Shown here: one piece after another, positions 16,160-25,316 of the stretch
Numbering within the stretch: position 1 is the first letter of the stretch
How the letters are laid out: every line of letters starts with the position of its first letter
NCBI RefSeq assembly: GCF_014643535.1
Contig: NZ_BMJQ01000017.1
Location: 1-64,000, forward strand
DNA length: 64,000 bases
Reading direction: 5' to 3'
Source: Aliidongia dinghuensis
GTDB lineage: Bacteria > Pseudomonadota > Alphaproteobacteria > ATCC43930 > CGMCC-115725
Translations under genes and position numbers: made by a program
The notes under the pieces: model-generated
Told to the model about the DNA's origin: nothing
The model's input: the letters and a program-made list of their open reading frames with translations, nothing else
The model's database searches: none

Positions 16160-16627
16160 TCAGCCGTTGTTGACGATCATGGCGGTATAGGTCGCCTCGG
16201 CCATCAGCTGGCCGTCCACCCGCGCCTCGCCGGTGAAGCGCCAGACGTTGGCCCGGTTGCGCTCCTTCTTGACGTGGATGCGCAGCTGGTCGCCAGGGCC
16301 TACGGGCTTGCGGAAGCGCGCGTTCTCGACGCTCATGAAATAGACGAGCCGCCGGTCCGACTTCGGCATCGCATGCACGACGACGCAGGCGGCCGTCTGG
16401 GCCATCGCCTCGACGATCAGCACGCCAGGCATGATCGGGTGGCCCGGGAAATGTCCCTGGAAGAACGGTTCGTTGAACGTGACATTCTTGATGCCGACCG
16501 CGCTCTCATTCGGCACGAGTTCGACGAGCTTGTCGATCAACAGGAACGGATAGCGGTGCGGCAACAGCTCCATGATCTGGAGAATGTCGAGATCGGGTGC
16601 CGATCCCTTCTGCTCGACCGTGTCCAT
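16160..16627 (-). CDS. fabZ: 3-hydroxyacyl-[ACP] dehydratase FabZ
   Basis: A 155-residue hot-dog-fold dehydratase of type II fatty acid synthesis. LLPHRYPFLLIDKL carries the conserved H-R-Y-P-F-L substrate loop. GHFPGHPIMPGVLIVEAMAQ contains the catalytic His and the Glu in E-A-M-A-Q. The ATG at 16627 gives MDTVEQKGSAPDLDIL; the longer reading frame runs into lpxD and is not used. Its location between lpxD and lpxA is the common arrangement and balances hydroxyacyl-ACP between lipid A and phospholipids. Confidence 0.97.
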   Translation of the reverse strand: MDTVEQKGSAPDLDILQIMELLPHRYPFLLIDKLVELVPNESAVGIKNVTFNEPFFQGHFPGHPIMPGVLIVEAMAQTAACVVVHAMPKSDRRLVYFMSVENARFRKPVGPGDQLRIHVKKERNRANVWRFTGEARVDGQLMAEATYTAMIVNNG

Positions 16628-16631
16628 AAGC

Positions 16632-17654
16632 TTACTGGTCCTTCTTTTTAGCCATTCGGTTGAGCACGGCCGTCTGACGATGCCACTGCATGATCGGCAC
16701 CGCCGGGCTGCCGCCCACCGCGGTGCCGGCGGGAACGTCGCGCACGACCCCGGCCTGGCCGCCGACCTTGGCTCCCTCGCCGACCGAGAGATGACCGACG
16801 ATGCCCGCCTGGCCGCCAACCGTGACGAAATCGCCGAGCCGCGACGAGCCCGAGATGCCGGACTGTGCCACCATGACACATCCGCGCCCCAACACCACGT
16901 TGTGGGCGATCTGCACCAAATTATCAATCATCGAGCCCGCGCCGATCACCGTGTCCGGCCCAGCGCCGCGGTCGACGGTCGAGTTCGCGCCGATCTCGAC
17001 ATCATCGCCGATCCGAACGCGGCCGAGTTGCGGAATCTTTACATGGCCCGCCGGATCCATGGCGAAGCCGAACCCGTCCTGGCCGATCCGCGCCCCGGGG
17101 TAGAGCGTGACCCGATCGCCCATCAGGCAATGGCTGACCGTGACATTGGGTCCGATCAGGCAATCCCGCCCGATGACACAGCCGTCGCCAATGACCGTGT
17201 TGGCGCCGATGGCGCTACCGGCGCCGATCTCGACACGGGCACCGATCACGGCATGGGCCGCGATCGCCACTCCTTCGCCCAGCACCGCCGACGGATCGAT
17301 CACGGCGCTGGGCGCAATGCCGGTCGCCGGCCTGGGCGCTGGGTAAAACTGGCGGGCAGCGCGCGCGAAGGCGATATAGGGATTGCCCGTGACGAGCAGC
17401 GTCACGCCGGCCGGCGCCCGGTGCGCCTGGTCGGGATGCACGAAGGCAGCACCAGCCTTCGTCTGCTGGAACGCCGCAGCGTATTTCGGATTGGCGAGGA
17501 ACGTGAGGTCCGTCGGGCCGGCGGTGTCGAGCGGCGCCACGTCCGCGAGCGACAGGTCGCTTCGACCGGCGCCGCCGACCTCGGCGCCGGTCAGGCGCGC
17601 GAGTTCGGCGACGGTGAACGGACCGGCCGCACGAAAGAAGCGCGGATCGGCCAT
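16632..17654 (-). CDS. lpxD: UDP-3-O-acylglucosamine N-acyltransferase
   Basis: A 340-residue enzyme that adds the second hydroxyacyl chain in lipid A synthesis. The N-terminal uridine-binding domain (MADPRFFRAAGPFTVAELAR to about residue 100) precedes a left-handed beta-helix. The catalytic His is in NLVQIAHNVVLGRGCV, and the C-terminal helix ends in RMAKKKDQ. The ATG at 17654 was chosen because the frame upstream has only Arg/Ser-rich noise inside ompH. A gap of 4 bp separates it from fabZ. Confidence 0.96.
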   Translation of the reverse strand: MADPRFFRAAGPFTVAELARLTGAEVGGAGRSDLSLADVAPLDTAGPTDLTFLANPKYAAAFQQTKAGAAFVHPDQAHRAPAGVTLLVTGNPYIAFARAARQFYPAPRPATGIAPSAVIDPSAVLGEGVAIAAHAVIGARVEIGAGSAIGANTVIGDGCVIGRDCLIGPNVTVSHCLMGDRVTLYPGARIGQDGFGFAMDPAGHVKIPQLGRVRIGDDVEIGANSTVDRGAGPDTVIGAGSMIDNLVQIAHNVVLGRGCVMVAQSGISGSSRLGDFVTVGGQAGIVGHLSVGEGAKVGGQAGVVRDVPAGTAVGGSPAVPIMQWHRQTAVLNRMAKKKDQ

Positions 17655-17667
17655 CGCATTTAAGCTC

Positions 17668-18378
17668 TTACTTCTTCTTCGCCGGCTTCGCCGGCTCGGC
17701 CTGGGCCGCGGCAGGCTGGGCCGCGGGGGCCTGCGCCTGCGCCGGCTGGCCGCCGGCGACTTCCGACGGCTTCGGAATGGTGAGCGTGAGCGAGGGCAGC
17801 TTCTCGTCAAGACGCTTCAGCGCTTCCTGGCTCGCATCGTAGGACGTCTCATAGAGGAACACCTGCGACTTGTAGAGCACGAGGTTGGCGCCCCGCTCGG
17901 TCGTGAGCTGCTGAACCACTTCGGCCAAGGCCTGCTGCAGCTTCTGGCGTGCCTCGCCAACACCCTGGCTCAGCGCCCGGTCACGCAGCTGCGCCTCGCG
18001 CTGGTAGGCCGCGACCTTCTGCTGGAATTCCCGGGCCTTGGTCTCGAACTGGTCGGCCGGCAGCGTGCTGCGCTGCTTCGTCAGGTCTTCCTCTTCCTTG
18101 CGCAGCTCGTTCTCGCGCCCGCCGAACTCCTTCTGCATCGCGGTCCGCTGCGAGTCGAGCTGGCCCTGCAGCGACTTGCCGGCCTTGGACACGCCCATGA
18201 TGCCTTCGAAGTCCACGATCATGACGATCGGGGCCGGCACCGGCGGCGGCGCATTCGTGCCCGCGGCGAGAGTCGGCGCCGCGGCCGGCTTCGTCTGCGC
18301 CAGCGCCGAGCCCGACGCACCGATCAAAAGAGCGACCATGGAAGCGACGGCCACCCGCTGGAGAAACACGCGAGTCAT
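17668..18378 (-). CDS. skp: OmpH/Skp family periplasmic chaperone
   Basis: A 236-residue protein with a clear Sec signal peptide (RVAVASMVALLIGASGSALAQ). A short Pro/Ala linker follows, then the OmpH domain beginning IVMIVDFEGIMGVSKAGKSLQ. The middle is a long charged coiled-coil (about 90-165, rich in Lys/Glu/Gln), the tentacles that hold unfolded outer membrane proteins. The C-terminal 35 residues are Ala/Pro/Gln/Lys-rich and end in AKPAKKK, a low-complexity tail that many Skp proteins lack. It lies 14 bp after bamA, the standard order, and works with the BAM complex. Confidence 0.93.
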   Translation of the reverse strand: MTRVFLQRVAVASMVALLIGASGSALAQTKPAAAPTLAAGTNAPPPVPAPIVMIVDFEGIMGVSKAGKSLQGQLDSQRTAMQKEFGGRENELRKEEEDLTKQRSTLPADQFETKAREFQQKVAAYQREAQLRDRALSQGVGEARQKLQQALAEVVQQLTTERGANLVLYKSQVFLYETSYDASQEALKRLDEKLPSLTLTIPKPSEVAGGQPAQAQAPAAQPAAAQAEPAKPAKKK

Positions 18379-18392
18379 GAACAGATCCTTGA

Positions 18393-20711
18393 TTAGAACT
18401 TCGTGCCGAAACTAACACGGAAAACTTCCGTGTTGTCATGCGGGCCTTTCTTGACGGGCACACCCAGGTCGACCTTGATCGGGCCCATCGGCGATTTCCA
18501 GGACACTCCGACACCCGTCGCCACGCGAATCTCGTGGCTGTCGGTGATCGGATGCCCCGCAATCGGCGTCACGTCAATGCCATAGGCCGAACCGGCATCG
18601 ACGAAGTAACGGCCGGAAATGCCGAGCTCCTCGGGCAGTCCCAGCGGAATCTGCTGGGTCGCCTGCACCGTATAATACTGATTGGCGCCGAGGCTGTCGT
18701 CGCTCGTCGAATCACGCGGGCCGATACCGGCATTGGCGAAGCCACGCAGATTGTCGCCGCCGACGAAGAAGCGGTCGGCGAGGCGCACGCCCTGGCCGAG
18801 GCCGTTGATATCGCCGTATTCGGCCACGATGCCGAGCGTCCATTTCGGCGCCCAGGTGATATAGGTGCCGCCGCTCACGATGTTCTTGGAATAGGCGACA
18901 TTGCCGCCGAGGCCGGCGATCGTGGTGTCGAGCTGCACGTAGTAGCCGCCCGTCGGCTCGAGCCGGTTGTCGCGCTGGTCGTAGGTCAGCGTCTGGCCGA
19001 TCGAGGATTCGTTCGTCGTACCCTGGTTCGTCACGTAGACCGAGGCCGAGGTTGCGATGTTGGTGATCTGGTCCTGCCGGACCGTATAGCGCAGCGTGTC
19101 ATGGACGTTTTCGTACAGGTCGAAGCCCAGGCGCACCGTCGTGCCGAGCGAGTACTCGTCGTAGTTCTGCAGGCGCTGGTTGTTCTGATTGATCCGGAAG
19201 ATGTCAAAGCCGGCGGCGAGCGGCCGGCCGAGGAAATAGGGTTCAGTGAAGCTCAGGTCCAGGAGGTTGTTGTACTGCGAGATCGTGCCGCTCAGGCGCA
19301 GGTCCTGGCCACGACCGAGCAAGTTACGCTCGTGGATGCCGAAATTGCCGAGCAGGCCTTCCGTCGTCGAGAAGCCGGTACCGATCGTCAGGTCGCCGGT
19401 CGACTGCTCCTCGACATTGACCGTGATGACGGTCTTGTCGGGTGCTGACCCTTGGGCGTTGGTGACGTCGACCTTCTTGAAGAAACCCAGATTCTTCAGG
19501 TTCTGCTCGGACTTCTTGACCTTCGACGTGTTGAATGCGTCGCCCTCGGCCAGCTGGAATTCGCGGCGGATGACGCTGTCGAGCGTACGCACGTTGCCGT
19601 TGACGTCGATGCGCTCGACATAGACGCGCGGCCCCTCGGCGATGTCGTAGGTGAGATCGATCGTCCGCGCATCCTTGTTGCGCGTGATGAGCGGCCGGAC
19701 GTCGATGAAGGCATAGCCGCGGTCGCCGACGGCGGCGGTCAGCTTGTCGATCGACTTCTCGATCAGGTCGGCATTGTACCAGTCGCCGTCCTTGGTGAGC
19801 ACGACGGGCATCAGGTCCGCGGGCTTCAGGTCCTTGAGGCCGACATTCATGCCGATATGGCCGAAATGGTAGCGCTCGCCTTCGTCCACCGTGAAGGTCA
19901 GGATGAAGCCGTCGCGCGCCGGCGTCAGCTCTGCCACCGCTGAGACGACGCGGAAGTCGGCATAGCCCTGCGACAGGTAGTACTTGCGCAGCAGTTCGCG
20001 GTCGTAGGTTACCCGGTCCGGGTCGTAATTGTCGTCGCTCGAGAAGAAGCGGTACCAGCGCGATTCCTTGGTCTGGATCTGCGCCTGCAGCTCGTCGTTC
20101 GAGAACGCCTTGTTGCCGATGAAATTGATGCTGTTGATGCCGGTGAGCTTGCCCTCGTTGATCTCGAACACGAGGTCGACGCGGTTCTGCGGCAGCTGGA
20201 TGATCTTGGGCTCGACCGTGGCGGCGAAGCGGCCGCTGCGACGATAGAGGTCGAGGATGCGCTTCACGTCTGCCTGGACGCGCGTGCGGGTATAGACCGT
20301 GCGCGGCTTCAATTGGACTTCGTCGTTGAGCGCCTTGTCGTCAAACCGGTCGTTGCCCTCGTAGGCGACACGGTTGATGATCGGGTTCTCGACGACCTTG
20401 ACGATCAGCGCGTTGCCTTCGCGACGCATCGTGACGTCGGCGAAGAGGCCGGTCGCGAACAGCACCTTCAGCGACTTGTCGAGCTTCTCGCTGTCGAACT
20501 GGTCGCCGGGCTGGACCGTCAGATAGGAGCGGATGGTCTCCGGCTCGATTCGCTCCGCCCCTTCGATGCGAACTTCCTCGACAATGCCGCCCGACTGGAC
20601 CTGTCCCAGCTGCGGTGTTTGAGCGAGTGCGCCCGAAAAGCTCGGCAGCGCCAACGTCAATGCGACTGCGGCCGTGCCGCAACGCAGAAGAACATCCAAA
20701 GCTGGACGCAA
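18393..20711 (-). CDS. bamA: Outer membrane protein assembly factor BamA
   Basis: A 772-residue protein. A signal peptide is followed by five POTRA domains (about 45-440; the first begins IVEEVRIEGAERIEPETIRSYL) and a 16-strand barrel ending in the Phe-terminated strand VFRVSFGTKF. The lid-loop motif is LRGF in NLRGFANAGIGP, in place of VRGF. The start appears to be TTG at 20711: the frame is closed by TGA 27 bp upstream with no ATG or GTG between, and GGGGG sits 5 bases before the TTG. It folds outer membrane proteins delivered by Skp, encoded next. Confidence 0.96.
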   Translation of the reverse strand: MRPALDVLLRCGTAAVALTLALPSFSGALAQTPQLGQVQSGGIVEEVRIEGAERIEPETIRSYLTVQPGDQFDSEKLDKSLKVLFATGLFADVTMRREGNALIVKVVENPIINRVAYEGNDRFDDKALNDEVQLKPRTVYTRTRVQADVKRILDLYRRSGRFAATVEPKIIQLPQNRVDLVFEINEGKLTGINSINFIGNKAFSNDELQAQIQTKESRWYRFFSSDDNYDPDRVTYDRELLRKYYLSQGYADFRVVSAVAELTPARDGFILTFTVDEGERYHFGHIGMNVGLKDLKPADLMPVVLTKDGDWYNADLIEKSIDKLTAAVGDRGYAFIDVRPLITRNKDARTIDLTYDIAEGPRVYVERIDVNGNVRTLDSVIRREFQLAEGDAFNTSKVKKSEQNLKNLGFFKKVDVTNAQGSAPDKTVITVNVEEQSTGDLTIGTGFSTTEGLLGNFGIHERNLLGRGQDLRLSGTISQYNNLLDLSFTEPYFLGRPLAAGFDIFRINQNNQRLQNYDEYSLGTTVRLGFDLYENVHDTLRYTVRQDQITNIATSASVYVTNQGTTNESSIGQTLTYDQRDNRLEPTGGYYVQLDTTIAGLGGNVAYSKNIVSGGTYITWAPKWTLGIVAEYGDINGLGQGVRLADRFFVGGDNLRGFANAGIGPRDSTSDDSLGANQYYTVQATQQIPLGLPEELGISGRYFVDAGSAYGIDVTPIAGHPITDSHEIRVATGVGVSWKSPMGPIKVDLGVPVKKGPHDNTEVFRVSFGTKF

Positions 20712-20761
20712 TATGTCCCCCGCCCCTACGCGAAATCAGATTTAGGTCATGAGACCCGGAC

Positions 20762-21877
20762 TTAAGAACCGCCCCACCGTTGCACGACGTCGTTCCACGT
20801 CGCGAACACCATGAGCGTCAGCACGAGAGCGAGGCCGATGCGGAAACCATACTCCTGCGCCCGCTGCCCGAGAGGCCGCCCCAACACGGCCTCAGCGGCA
20901 TAGAACAGCAGGTGCCCACCGTCAAGAACCGGGATGGGGAACAGGTTGATAAGGCCCAAATTTACCGACAGCAGGGCCATGAAATTGATCAGCGGGACGA
21001 TGCCGAGCTTGGCGACCTCGCCGGACATGGTCGCGATCTTGATCGGGCCGCCCAGATCGTCGGTCGTGCGGGCCCCGGTGATCATCTGGCCGACGCCGTC
21101 GAGCGTGGTCGTGACCGCGAGCCAAGTCTGCCGGCCGGCTTCCCACACCGCCGTCGCCGGGTCGAGCTTGGTGAAGACCGCCTGGCTCGTCGCGCGGATG
21201 CCAAGCTGGCCCAGCCGATGGTGATGGCCGAAATGATCCTTCTGGTCGACCATCTGCGGCGTGACCGTGAACTTCTGCTCGGTCCCGTTGCGATCGACGG
21301 CGAGGTTGATCGGCGTGCCGGTGTTGAGCAGCACGACCTGGACGATGTCCTCGAAGCTACTGATGGTCCGGCCGTCGATGCGCGTGATGACGTCGCCCGC
21401 CTGGATGCCGGCGGCGGCGGCGGCACTCTCCGGCATCACCTGGCCCACGGTCGGCGGCGTGACACCGCGGCCGATGGTCATGAACAGGATCGAATAGACG
21501 ACGATGGTGAACAGGAAATTGGCCGCGGGGCCGGCCGCGATGATCGCGGCGCGCTGCCCCAGCCGCTTGTGATGGAACGAGACCGAGCGCTCGGTCTCGT
21601 TCATGTGCTCGAGCGCCTCGGACGGCGCCGAGGCTGCGTCCGCGTCGCCATACATCTTGACGTAGCCGCCGAGCGGGATCGCCGACAGCTTCCAGCGGGT
21701 CCCGCTGCGATCGAACCAGCCGAAGAGCTCGGGGCCAAAACCGATCGAGAAGGTCTCGACCTTGACCCCGTTGCGCCGGGCGATGAGATAGTGCCCCATC
21801 TCGTGCACGAACACGAGAATCGTGAGCACGACCAGGAACGGCACGATCGTGCCTAGGCCGCCGGTCAAAAAGCTCAT
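20762..21877 (-). CDS. rseP: Site-2 protease RseP
   Basis: A 371-residue inner-membrane zinc metalloprotease. VFVHEMGHYLIARRNGV near residue 25 is the H-E-x-x-H active site in the first membrane helix. One PDZ domain lies around PESAAAAAGIQAGDVITRIDG. The second catalytic motif NLFPIPVLDGGHLLFY gives the Asp ligand (L-D-G). The size matches single-PDZ alphaproteobacterial homologues rather than the two-PDZ E. coli form. It cleaves anti-sigma factors or signal-peptide remnants in the membrane. Its position between dxr and bamA is conserved. Confidence 0.95.
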   Translation of the reverse strand: MSFLTGGLGTIVPFLVVLTILVFVHEMGHYLIARRNGVKVETFSIGFGPELFGWFDRSGTRWKLSAIPLGGYVKMYGDADAASAPSEALEHMNETERSVSFHHKRLGQRAAIIAAGPAANFLFTIVVYSILFMTIGRGVTPPTVGQVMPESAAAAAGIQAGDVITRIDGRTISSFEDIVQVVLLNTGTPINLAVDRNGTEQKFTVTPQMVDQKDHFGHHHRLGQLGIRATSQAVFTKLDPATAVWEAGRQTWLAVTTTLDGVGQMITGARTTDDLGGPIKIATMSGEVAKLGIVPLINFMALLSVNLGLINLFPIPVLDGGHLLFYAAEAVLGRPLGQRAQEYGFRIGLALVLTLMVFATWNDVVQRWGGS

Positions 21878-22029
21878 CGATCCACTTCCTTCCGTGCCGC
21901 AGCGGACCGGTCGTCACCAGCCCTACTGCCCAAGCGATGGCGCAACTGAGCCATCAAATCAATCAAATGGTGCGCCGATCGACGGATCGAATGGAAACAA
22001 ACCGTTTCACGCCGGCCCGCGCACTTTCC

Positions 22030-23220
22030 TCACACCGCCGAACGGGCATAGCTCGCCGCCAGTTTAGCGGCAGTATCGCGGGCTTGTTTGTCAAAATTAT
22101 GGACATCGTCGAGCGTGTCGATGGGGCCGACGGGGATCGCCGCCATCGTTCGCTCGACAATCTCGGCGATGTCGAGGAAGCCCACTTCCTCGTTGAGGAA
22201 CGCGTGAACCGCAACTTCGTTCGCCGCGTTCAGCACGGTCGGCGCCGAGCCGCCGGCCTCAAGTGCCTCGCGCACGAGGCGCAGCGCCGGGAAACGCTCA
22301 GGATCGGGTGCCTCGAAGGTCAAGGTCGCGATCTGCGCCAGGTCGAGCCGCGGGCTCGGGCTCGCCATACGGTCGGGCCAGGCGAGCGTATAGGCGATCG
22401 GCGTACGCATGTCCGGCGAACCCAGCTGCGCCAGCACGGAGCCGTCGATATAGGCGACCAGGCTGTGGATGACCGACTGCGGGTGGACGACGATCTCGAT
22501 CTTCTCCTGCGGCATCCGGAAGAGATGCTTCGCCTCGATCAGCTCCAGCCCCTTGTTCATCATGGTGGCGCTGTCGACGGAGATCTTGGCGCCCATCTTC
22601 CAATTGGGATGGGCGACCGCCTGGGCCGGCGTCTTCTTGGCCATCTCGGCCCGGTCGAGGGTGCGGAACGGCCCGCCGGACGCGGTCAGGATGATCTTCT
22701 CGATCGCCTCGGTACGCTCGAAATCGAACACCTGGAAGATCGCGTTGTGCTCGCTGTCGACCGGCAGCAGCGTGGCACCGGAGCGCGCCACCTCCTGCAT
22801 GACGAGATCGCCGGCACAAACGAGCACCTCCTTGTTGGCAAGCGCCACGATGGCGCCGCGGCGGATCGCGGCCAGCGTCGGCGCCAGGCCGGCCGCGCCC
22901 ACGATCGCAGCCATGACCCAGTCGGACTTGGCTGCCGCCGCCTCGACGAGCGCTTCAGGGCCGGCGGCAACACCGATGTTCCGGCCGGCCAGCGCTTCCT
23001 TGAGCGGCGCGTAGGCCGCCGGATCGCCAATCGCGACGGTGCGGGCGTCGAGCTCGATCGCCTGGCGGGCCAGCTGCTGCCAATCGCTGTTGGCGGTCAG
23101 CGCCTCCACCACATAGGCGCCGGGATTGCGCCGAATGAGGTCGATCGTGCTGGTGCCAACCGAGCCGGTCGACCCCAGGATGGTGACCGACCGTGGGGAC
23201 CGCGAAGAGGCTAACGCCAT
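22030..23220 (-). CDS. dxr: 1-deoxy-D-xylulose 5-phosphate reductoisomerase
   Basis: A 396-residue NADPH-dependent enzyme of the MEP isoprenoid pathway. ILGSTGSVGTSTIDLI is the nucleotide-binding loop. VALANKEVLVCAG, LLPVDSEHNAIFQ and ILTASGGPFR hold the metal and substrate ligands, and HPNWKMGAKISVDSATMMNKGLE is the flexible catalytic loop region. The product feeds undecaprenyl phosphate synthesis, in line with uppS two genes upstream. Its start overlaps the end of cdsA by 10 bp. A 152-bp gap separates it from rseP, the largest inside this operon. Confidence 0.97.
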   Translation of the reverse strand: MALASSRSPRSVTILGSTGSVGTSTIDLIRRNPGAYVVEALTANSDWQQLARQAIELDARTVAIGDPAAYAPLKEALAGRNIGVAAGPEALVEAAAAKSDWVMAAIVGAAGLAPTLAAIRRGAIVALANKEVLVCAGDLVMQEVARSGATLLPVDSEHNAIFQVFDFERTEAIEKIILTASGGPFRTLDRAEMAKKTPAQAVAHPNWKMGAKISVDSATMMNKGLELIEAKHLFRMPQEKIEIVVHPQSVIHSLVAYIDGSVLAQLGSPDMRTPIAYTLAWPDRMASPSPRLDLAQIATLTFEAPDPERFPALRLVREALEAGGSAPTVLNAANEVAVHAFLNEEVGFLDIAEIVERTMAAIPVGPIDTLDDVHNFDKQARDTAAKLAASYARSAV

Positions 23221-24059
23221 GTCAAAACACTTCCGCCCGTGACAAGACTGAGGATGACGACTGCGAGCACAACCGCCAGCATGCCGTCGAGCCGATCGAG
23301 CAGGCCCCCATGTCCGGGAATGAGGTTGCTCGAATCCTTGGCGCCGAACCGGCGCTTGGCGAAGGATTCCGCCATATCGCCGATTTGCTCGACGATGGCA
23401 AGCACGCCGCTCAGCAGCGCAAGCTGCCCGACGCTGCCCGTGCCGACGACGAGGGCAGCGATCGCGCCGATGATGACGGCGGCGAGCACGCCGCCGAGCA
23501 GTCCCGCCCAGGTCTTCTTCGGACTGATGCGCGGCGCGAGCTTCGGGCCGCCGAGCGTGCGGCCCGCGGCATAGGCGGCGGTGTCGATCGCCCAGACGAG
23601 CGCCAGCAGCCAGTAGACGGTCGCAGCACCGTGCGCCGGCGCATCGCGCAGCCAGACGAAACCGATGCAGGGCACGATGATCCAGACGAGGCCGAACGCG
23701 GTCCAGAGCGGTGCCGCGTTGCGATCGCGGCCCAGGCGATGCTGAAGCGCGATGCCGAGCGCAGCCAGCACAAGGCCAAGCCAGGCGGCGGCATAGGCGC
23801 CGGCCACGACCGACAGGGCCGCAATGACGGCCAGCAGCAAATCATCGACCAGCCGCCGCGACCGGCCGACGAGGCGGCCCCACTCCCATGCCATGATGGC
23901 GGCCGCAAGGGCAGCCAGTCCCGATGTCCAGGGCGCGCCATACCAGACGGCGGCAAGTGCCACCGGGATCATGACCAGCGCCGAAGCGATCCTCGGACCG
24001 AGCGCGCTCCCGCTAGCGGGAGGAGCCGGCGGAGGCGCCGAAGCGGCGTTCTCTGCCAT
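23211..24059 (-). CDS. cdsA: Phosphatidate cytidylyltransferase
   Basis: A 282-residue integral membrane enzyme that makes CDP-diacylglycerol from phosphatidate and CTP. There are about eight hydrophobic segments. The C-terminal signature is RFGAKDSSNLIPGHGGLLDRLDG, with the Asp pair that binds metal and CTP, preceded by SPKKTWAGLLGG. The N-terminus has a Pro/Ala-rich extension (MAENAASAPPPAPPA) that overlaps uppS by 47 bp. A later start would cut into the first membrane segment, so the ATG at 24059 is kept with some doubt. Confidence 0.95.
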   Translation of the reverse strand: MAENAASAPPPAPPASGSALGPRIASALVMIPVALAAVWYGAPWTSGLAALAAAIMAWEWGRLVGRSRRLVDDLLLAVIAALSVVAGAYAAAWLGLVLAALGIALQHRLGRDRNAAPLWTAFGLVWIIVPCIGFVWLRDAPAHGAATVYWLLALVWAIDTAAYAAGRTLGGPKLAPRISPKKTWAGLLGGVLAAVIIGAIAALVVGTGSVGQLALLSGVLAIVEQIGDMAESFAKRRFGAKDSSNLIPGHGGLLDRLDGMLAVVLAVVILSLVTGGSVLTWR

Positions 24060-24753
24060 GATATTCCCGAATGGCGCTCTCGAGGTCGTCCCGCGAAAAG
24101 TCCGGCCAATGTTTGTCGATGAAAACGAGCTCGGCGTAGGCGCACTGCCAGAGCAGGAAGTTGCTGACGCGCTTTTCGCCGCTGGTGCGGATCAGCAGGT
24201 CCGGGTCCGGCATGTCGTGGGTGAAGAGATGGCGCGAGACCGTCTCCTCATCGACCTCCTCGGGATCAAGCGTCCCGGCGCGCACGGCCATGGCGATCGC
24301 CTTGGCCGCATGGGCGATCTCGTCGCGCCCGCCATAGGAAAGCGCGATGGTCAGCGTCAGGTTCGCATTGTCCGCCGTCAGCCGCTCGCCATTTTCGATG
24401 AGCGCGCGGATGTCATCGGACAGGCGGGAGCGCTGGCCGATGATGCGCAGCCGAACGCCCTCGCGATGCAGCTCAGCGATCTCGCTGCGCAGATAGAGCC
24501 GCAGAAGGCCCATGAGGTCGTTGACCTCGGCCAGGGGGCGCCGCCAGTTCTCCGACGAGAAGCCGTAGAGCGTCAGGTAGCGAATGCCGAGCGCCTTCGC
24601 CGCCTTGACCGCGTCGCGCACGGACTCGACCCCGCGCTTGTGGCCGACCAGACGCGGCATGCCGCGGGCCTTCGCCCAGCGCCCGTTGCCGTCCATGATG
24701 ATTGCCACATGCGCCGGTGGCGCGGGCGACAAGGGAAGTCCGTCCATGGACAT
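24013..24753 (-). CDS. uppS: Undecaprenyl diphosphate synthase
   Basis: A 246-residue cis-prenyltransferase that makes the C55 carrier lipid for peptidoglycan and O-antigen. VAIIMDGNGRWAKARGMPR carries the catalytic Asp in M-D-G-N-G-R-W. LTLYGFSSENWRRP is the conserved S-x-x-N-W substrate motif, and DLLIRTSGEKRVSNFLLWQ and AELVFIDKHWPDF end the enzyme. The ATG overlaps the frr stop by one base (TGATG). Confidence 0.97.
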   Translation of the reverse strand: MSMDGLPLSPAPPAHVAIIMDGNGRWAKARGMPRLVGHKRGVESVRDAVKAAKALGIRYLTLYGFSSENWRRPLAEVNDLMGLLRLYLRSEIAELHREGVRLRIIGQRSRLSDDIRALIENGERLTADNANLTLTIALSYGGRDEIAHAAKAIAMAVRAGTLDPEEVDEETVSRHLFTHDMPDPDLLIRTSGEKRVSNFLLWQCAYAELVFIDKHWPDFSRDDLESAIREYHGRERRFGASAGSSR

Positions 24754-25316
24754 CAGACCTGCGCGATCTCTTTTTCCTTCTGGGCCAACGCCTCGTCGAC
24801 CTTCTTGATGTAATCGTCGGTCAGGGTCTGGATTTCGGCCTGGATGCGGCGCTGCTCGTCCTGGCTGATCTCGCCGTCCTTCTCAAGCTTCTTCAGCCCG
24901 TCGATGCCGTCGCGACGGACATTGCGCACCGAGACACGCGCCTGCTCGGTGTATTTCGCCGCGACCTTGATGAGCTCCCGCCGGCGCTCTTCGTTCAGGT
25001 CCGGAATCGGCACGCGGAGCGTCTGGCCGTCGGCCTGGGGATTGAGGCCCAGACCGGCGTCGCGGATCGCCTTCTCGACCGGCTTCAGGAGTGCCTTGTC
25101 CCAGACCTGGACAATGATCATGCGCGGCTCCGGCACGCTCACCGTGCCGCACTGGTTGAGCGGCATGGTACTGCCGTAGGCCTCGACCATCACCGGGTCG
25201 AGCAGGCTCGCCGACGCGCGGCCAGTCCGCAAGCCTGCGAACTCCTTCCGGAGAGCCTCGAGCGCGCCTTCCATGCGGCGCTTCAAATCCTTGGTCAAAC
25301 CGTCGGCCACGATCAA
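24753..25316 (-). CDS. frr: Ribosome recycling factor
   Basis: A 187-residue protein that, with EF-G, dissociates ribosomes after termination. Family landmarks are MEGALEALRKEFAGLRTGRA, VPEPRMIIVQVWDKALL, LRVPIPDLNEERRRELIKVA and AKYTEQARVSVRNVRRD. The C-terminal helix of domain I is highly charged. It overlaps pyrH by 4 bp and uppS by 1 bp, in the common order pyrH-frr-uppS-cdsA. Confidence 0.97.
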   Translation of the reverse strand: MIVADGLTKDLKRRMEGALEALRKEFAGLRTGRASASLLDPVMVEAYGSTMPLNQCGTVSVPEPRMIIVQVWDKALLKPVEKAIRDAGLGLNPQADGQTLRVPIPDLNEERRRELIKVAAKYTEQARVSVRNVRRDGIDGLKKLEKDGEISQDEQRRIQAEIQTLTDDYIKKVDEALAQKEKEIAQV

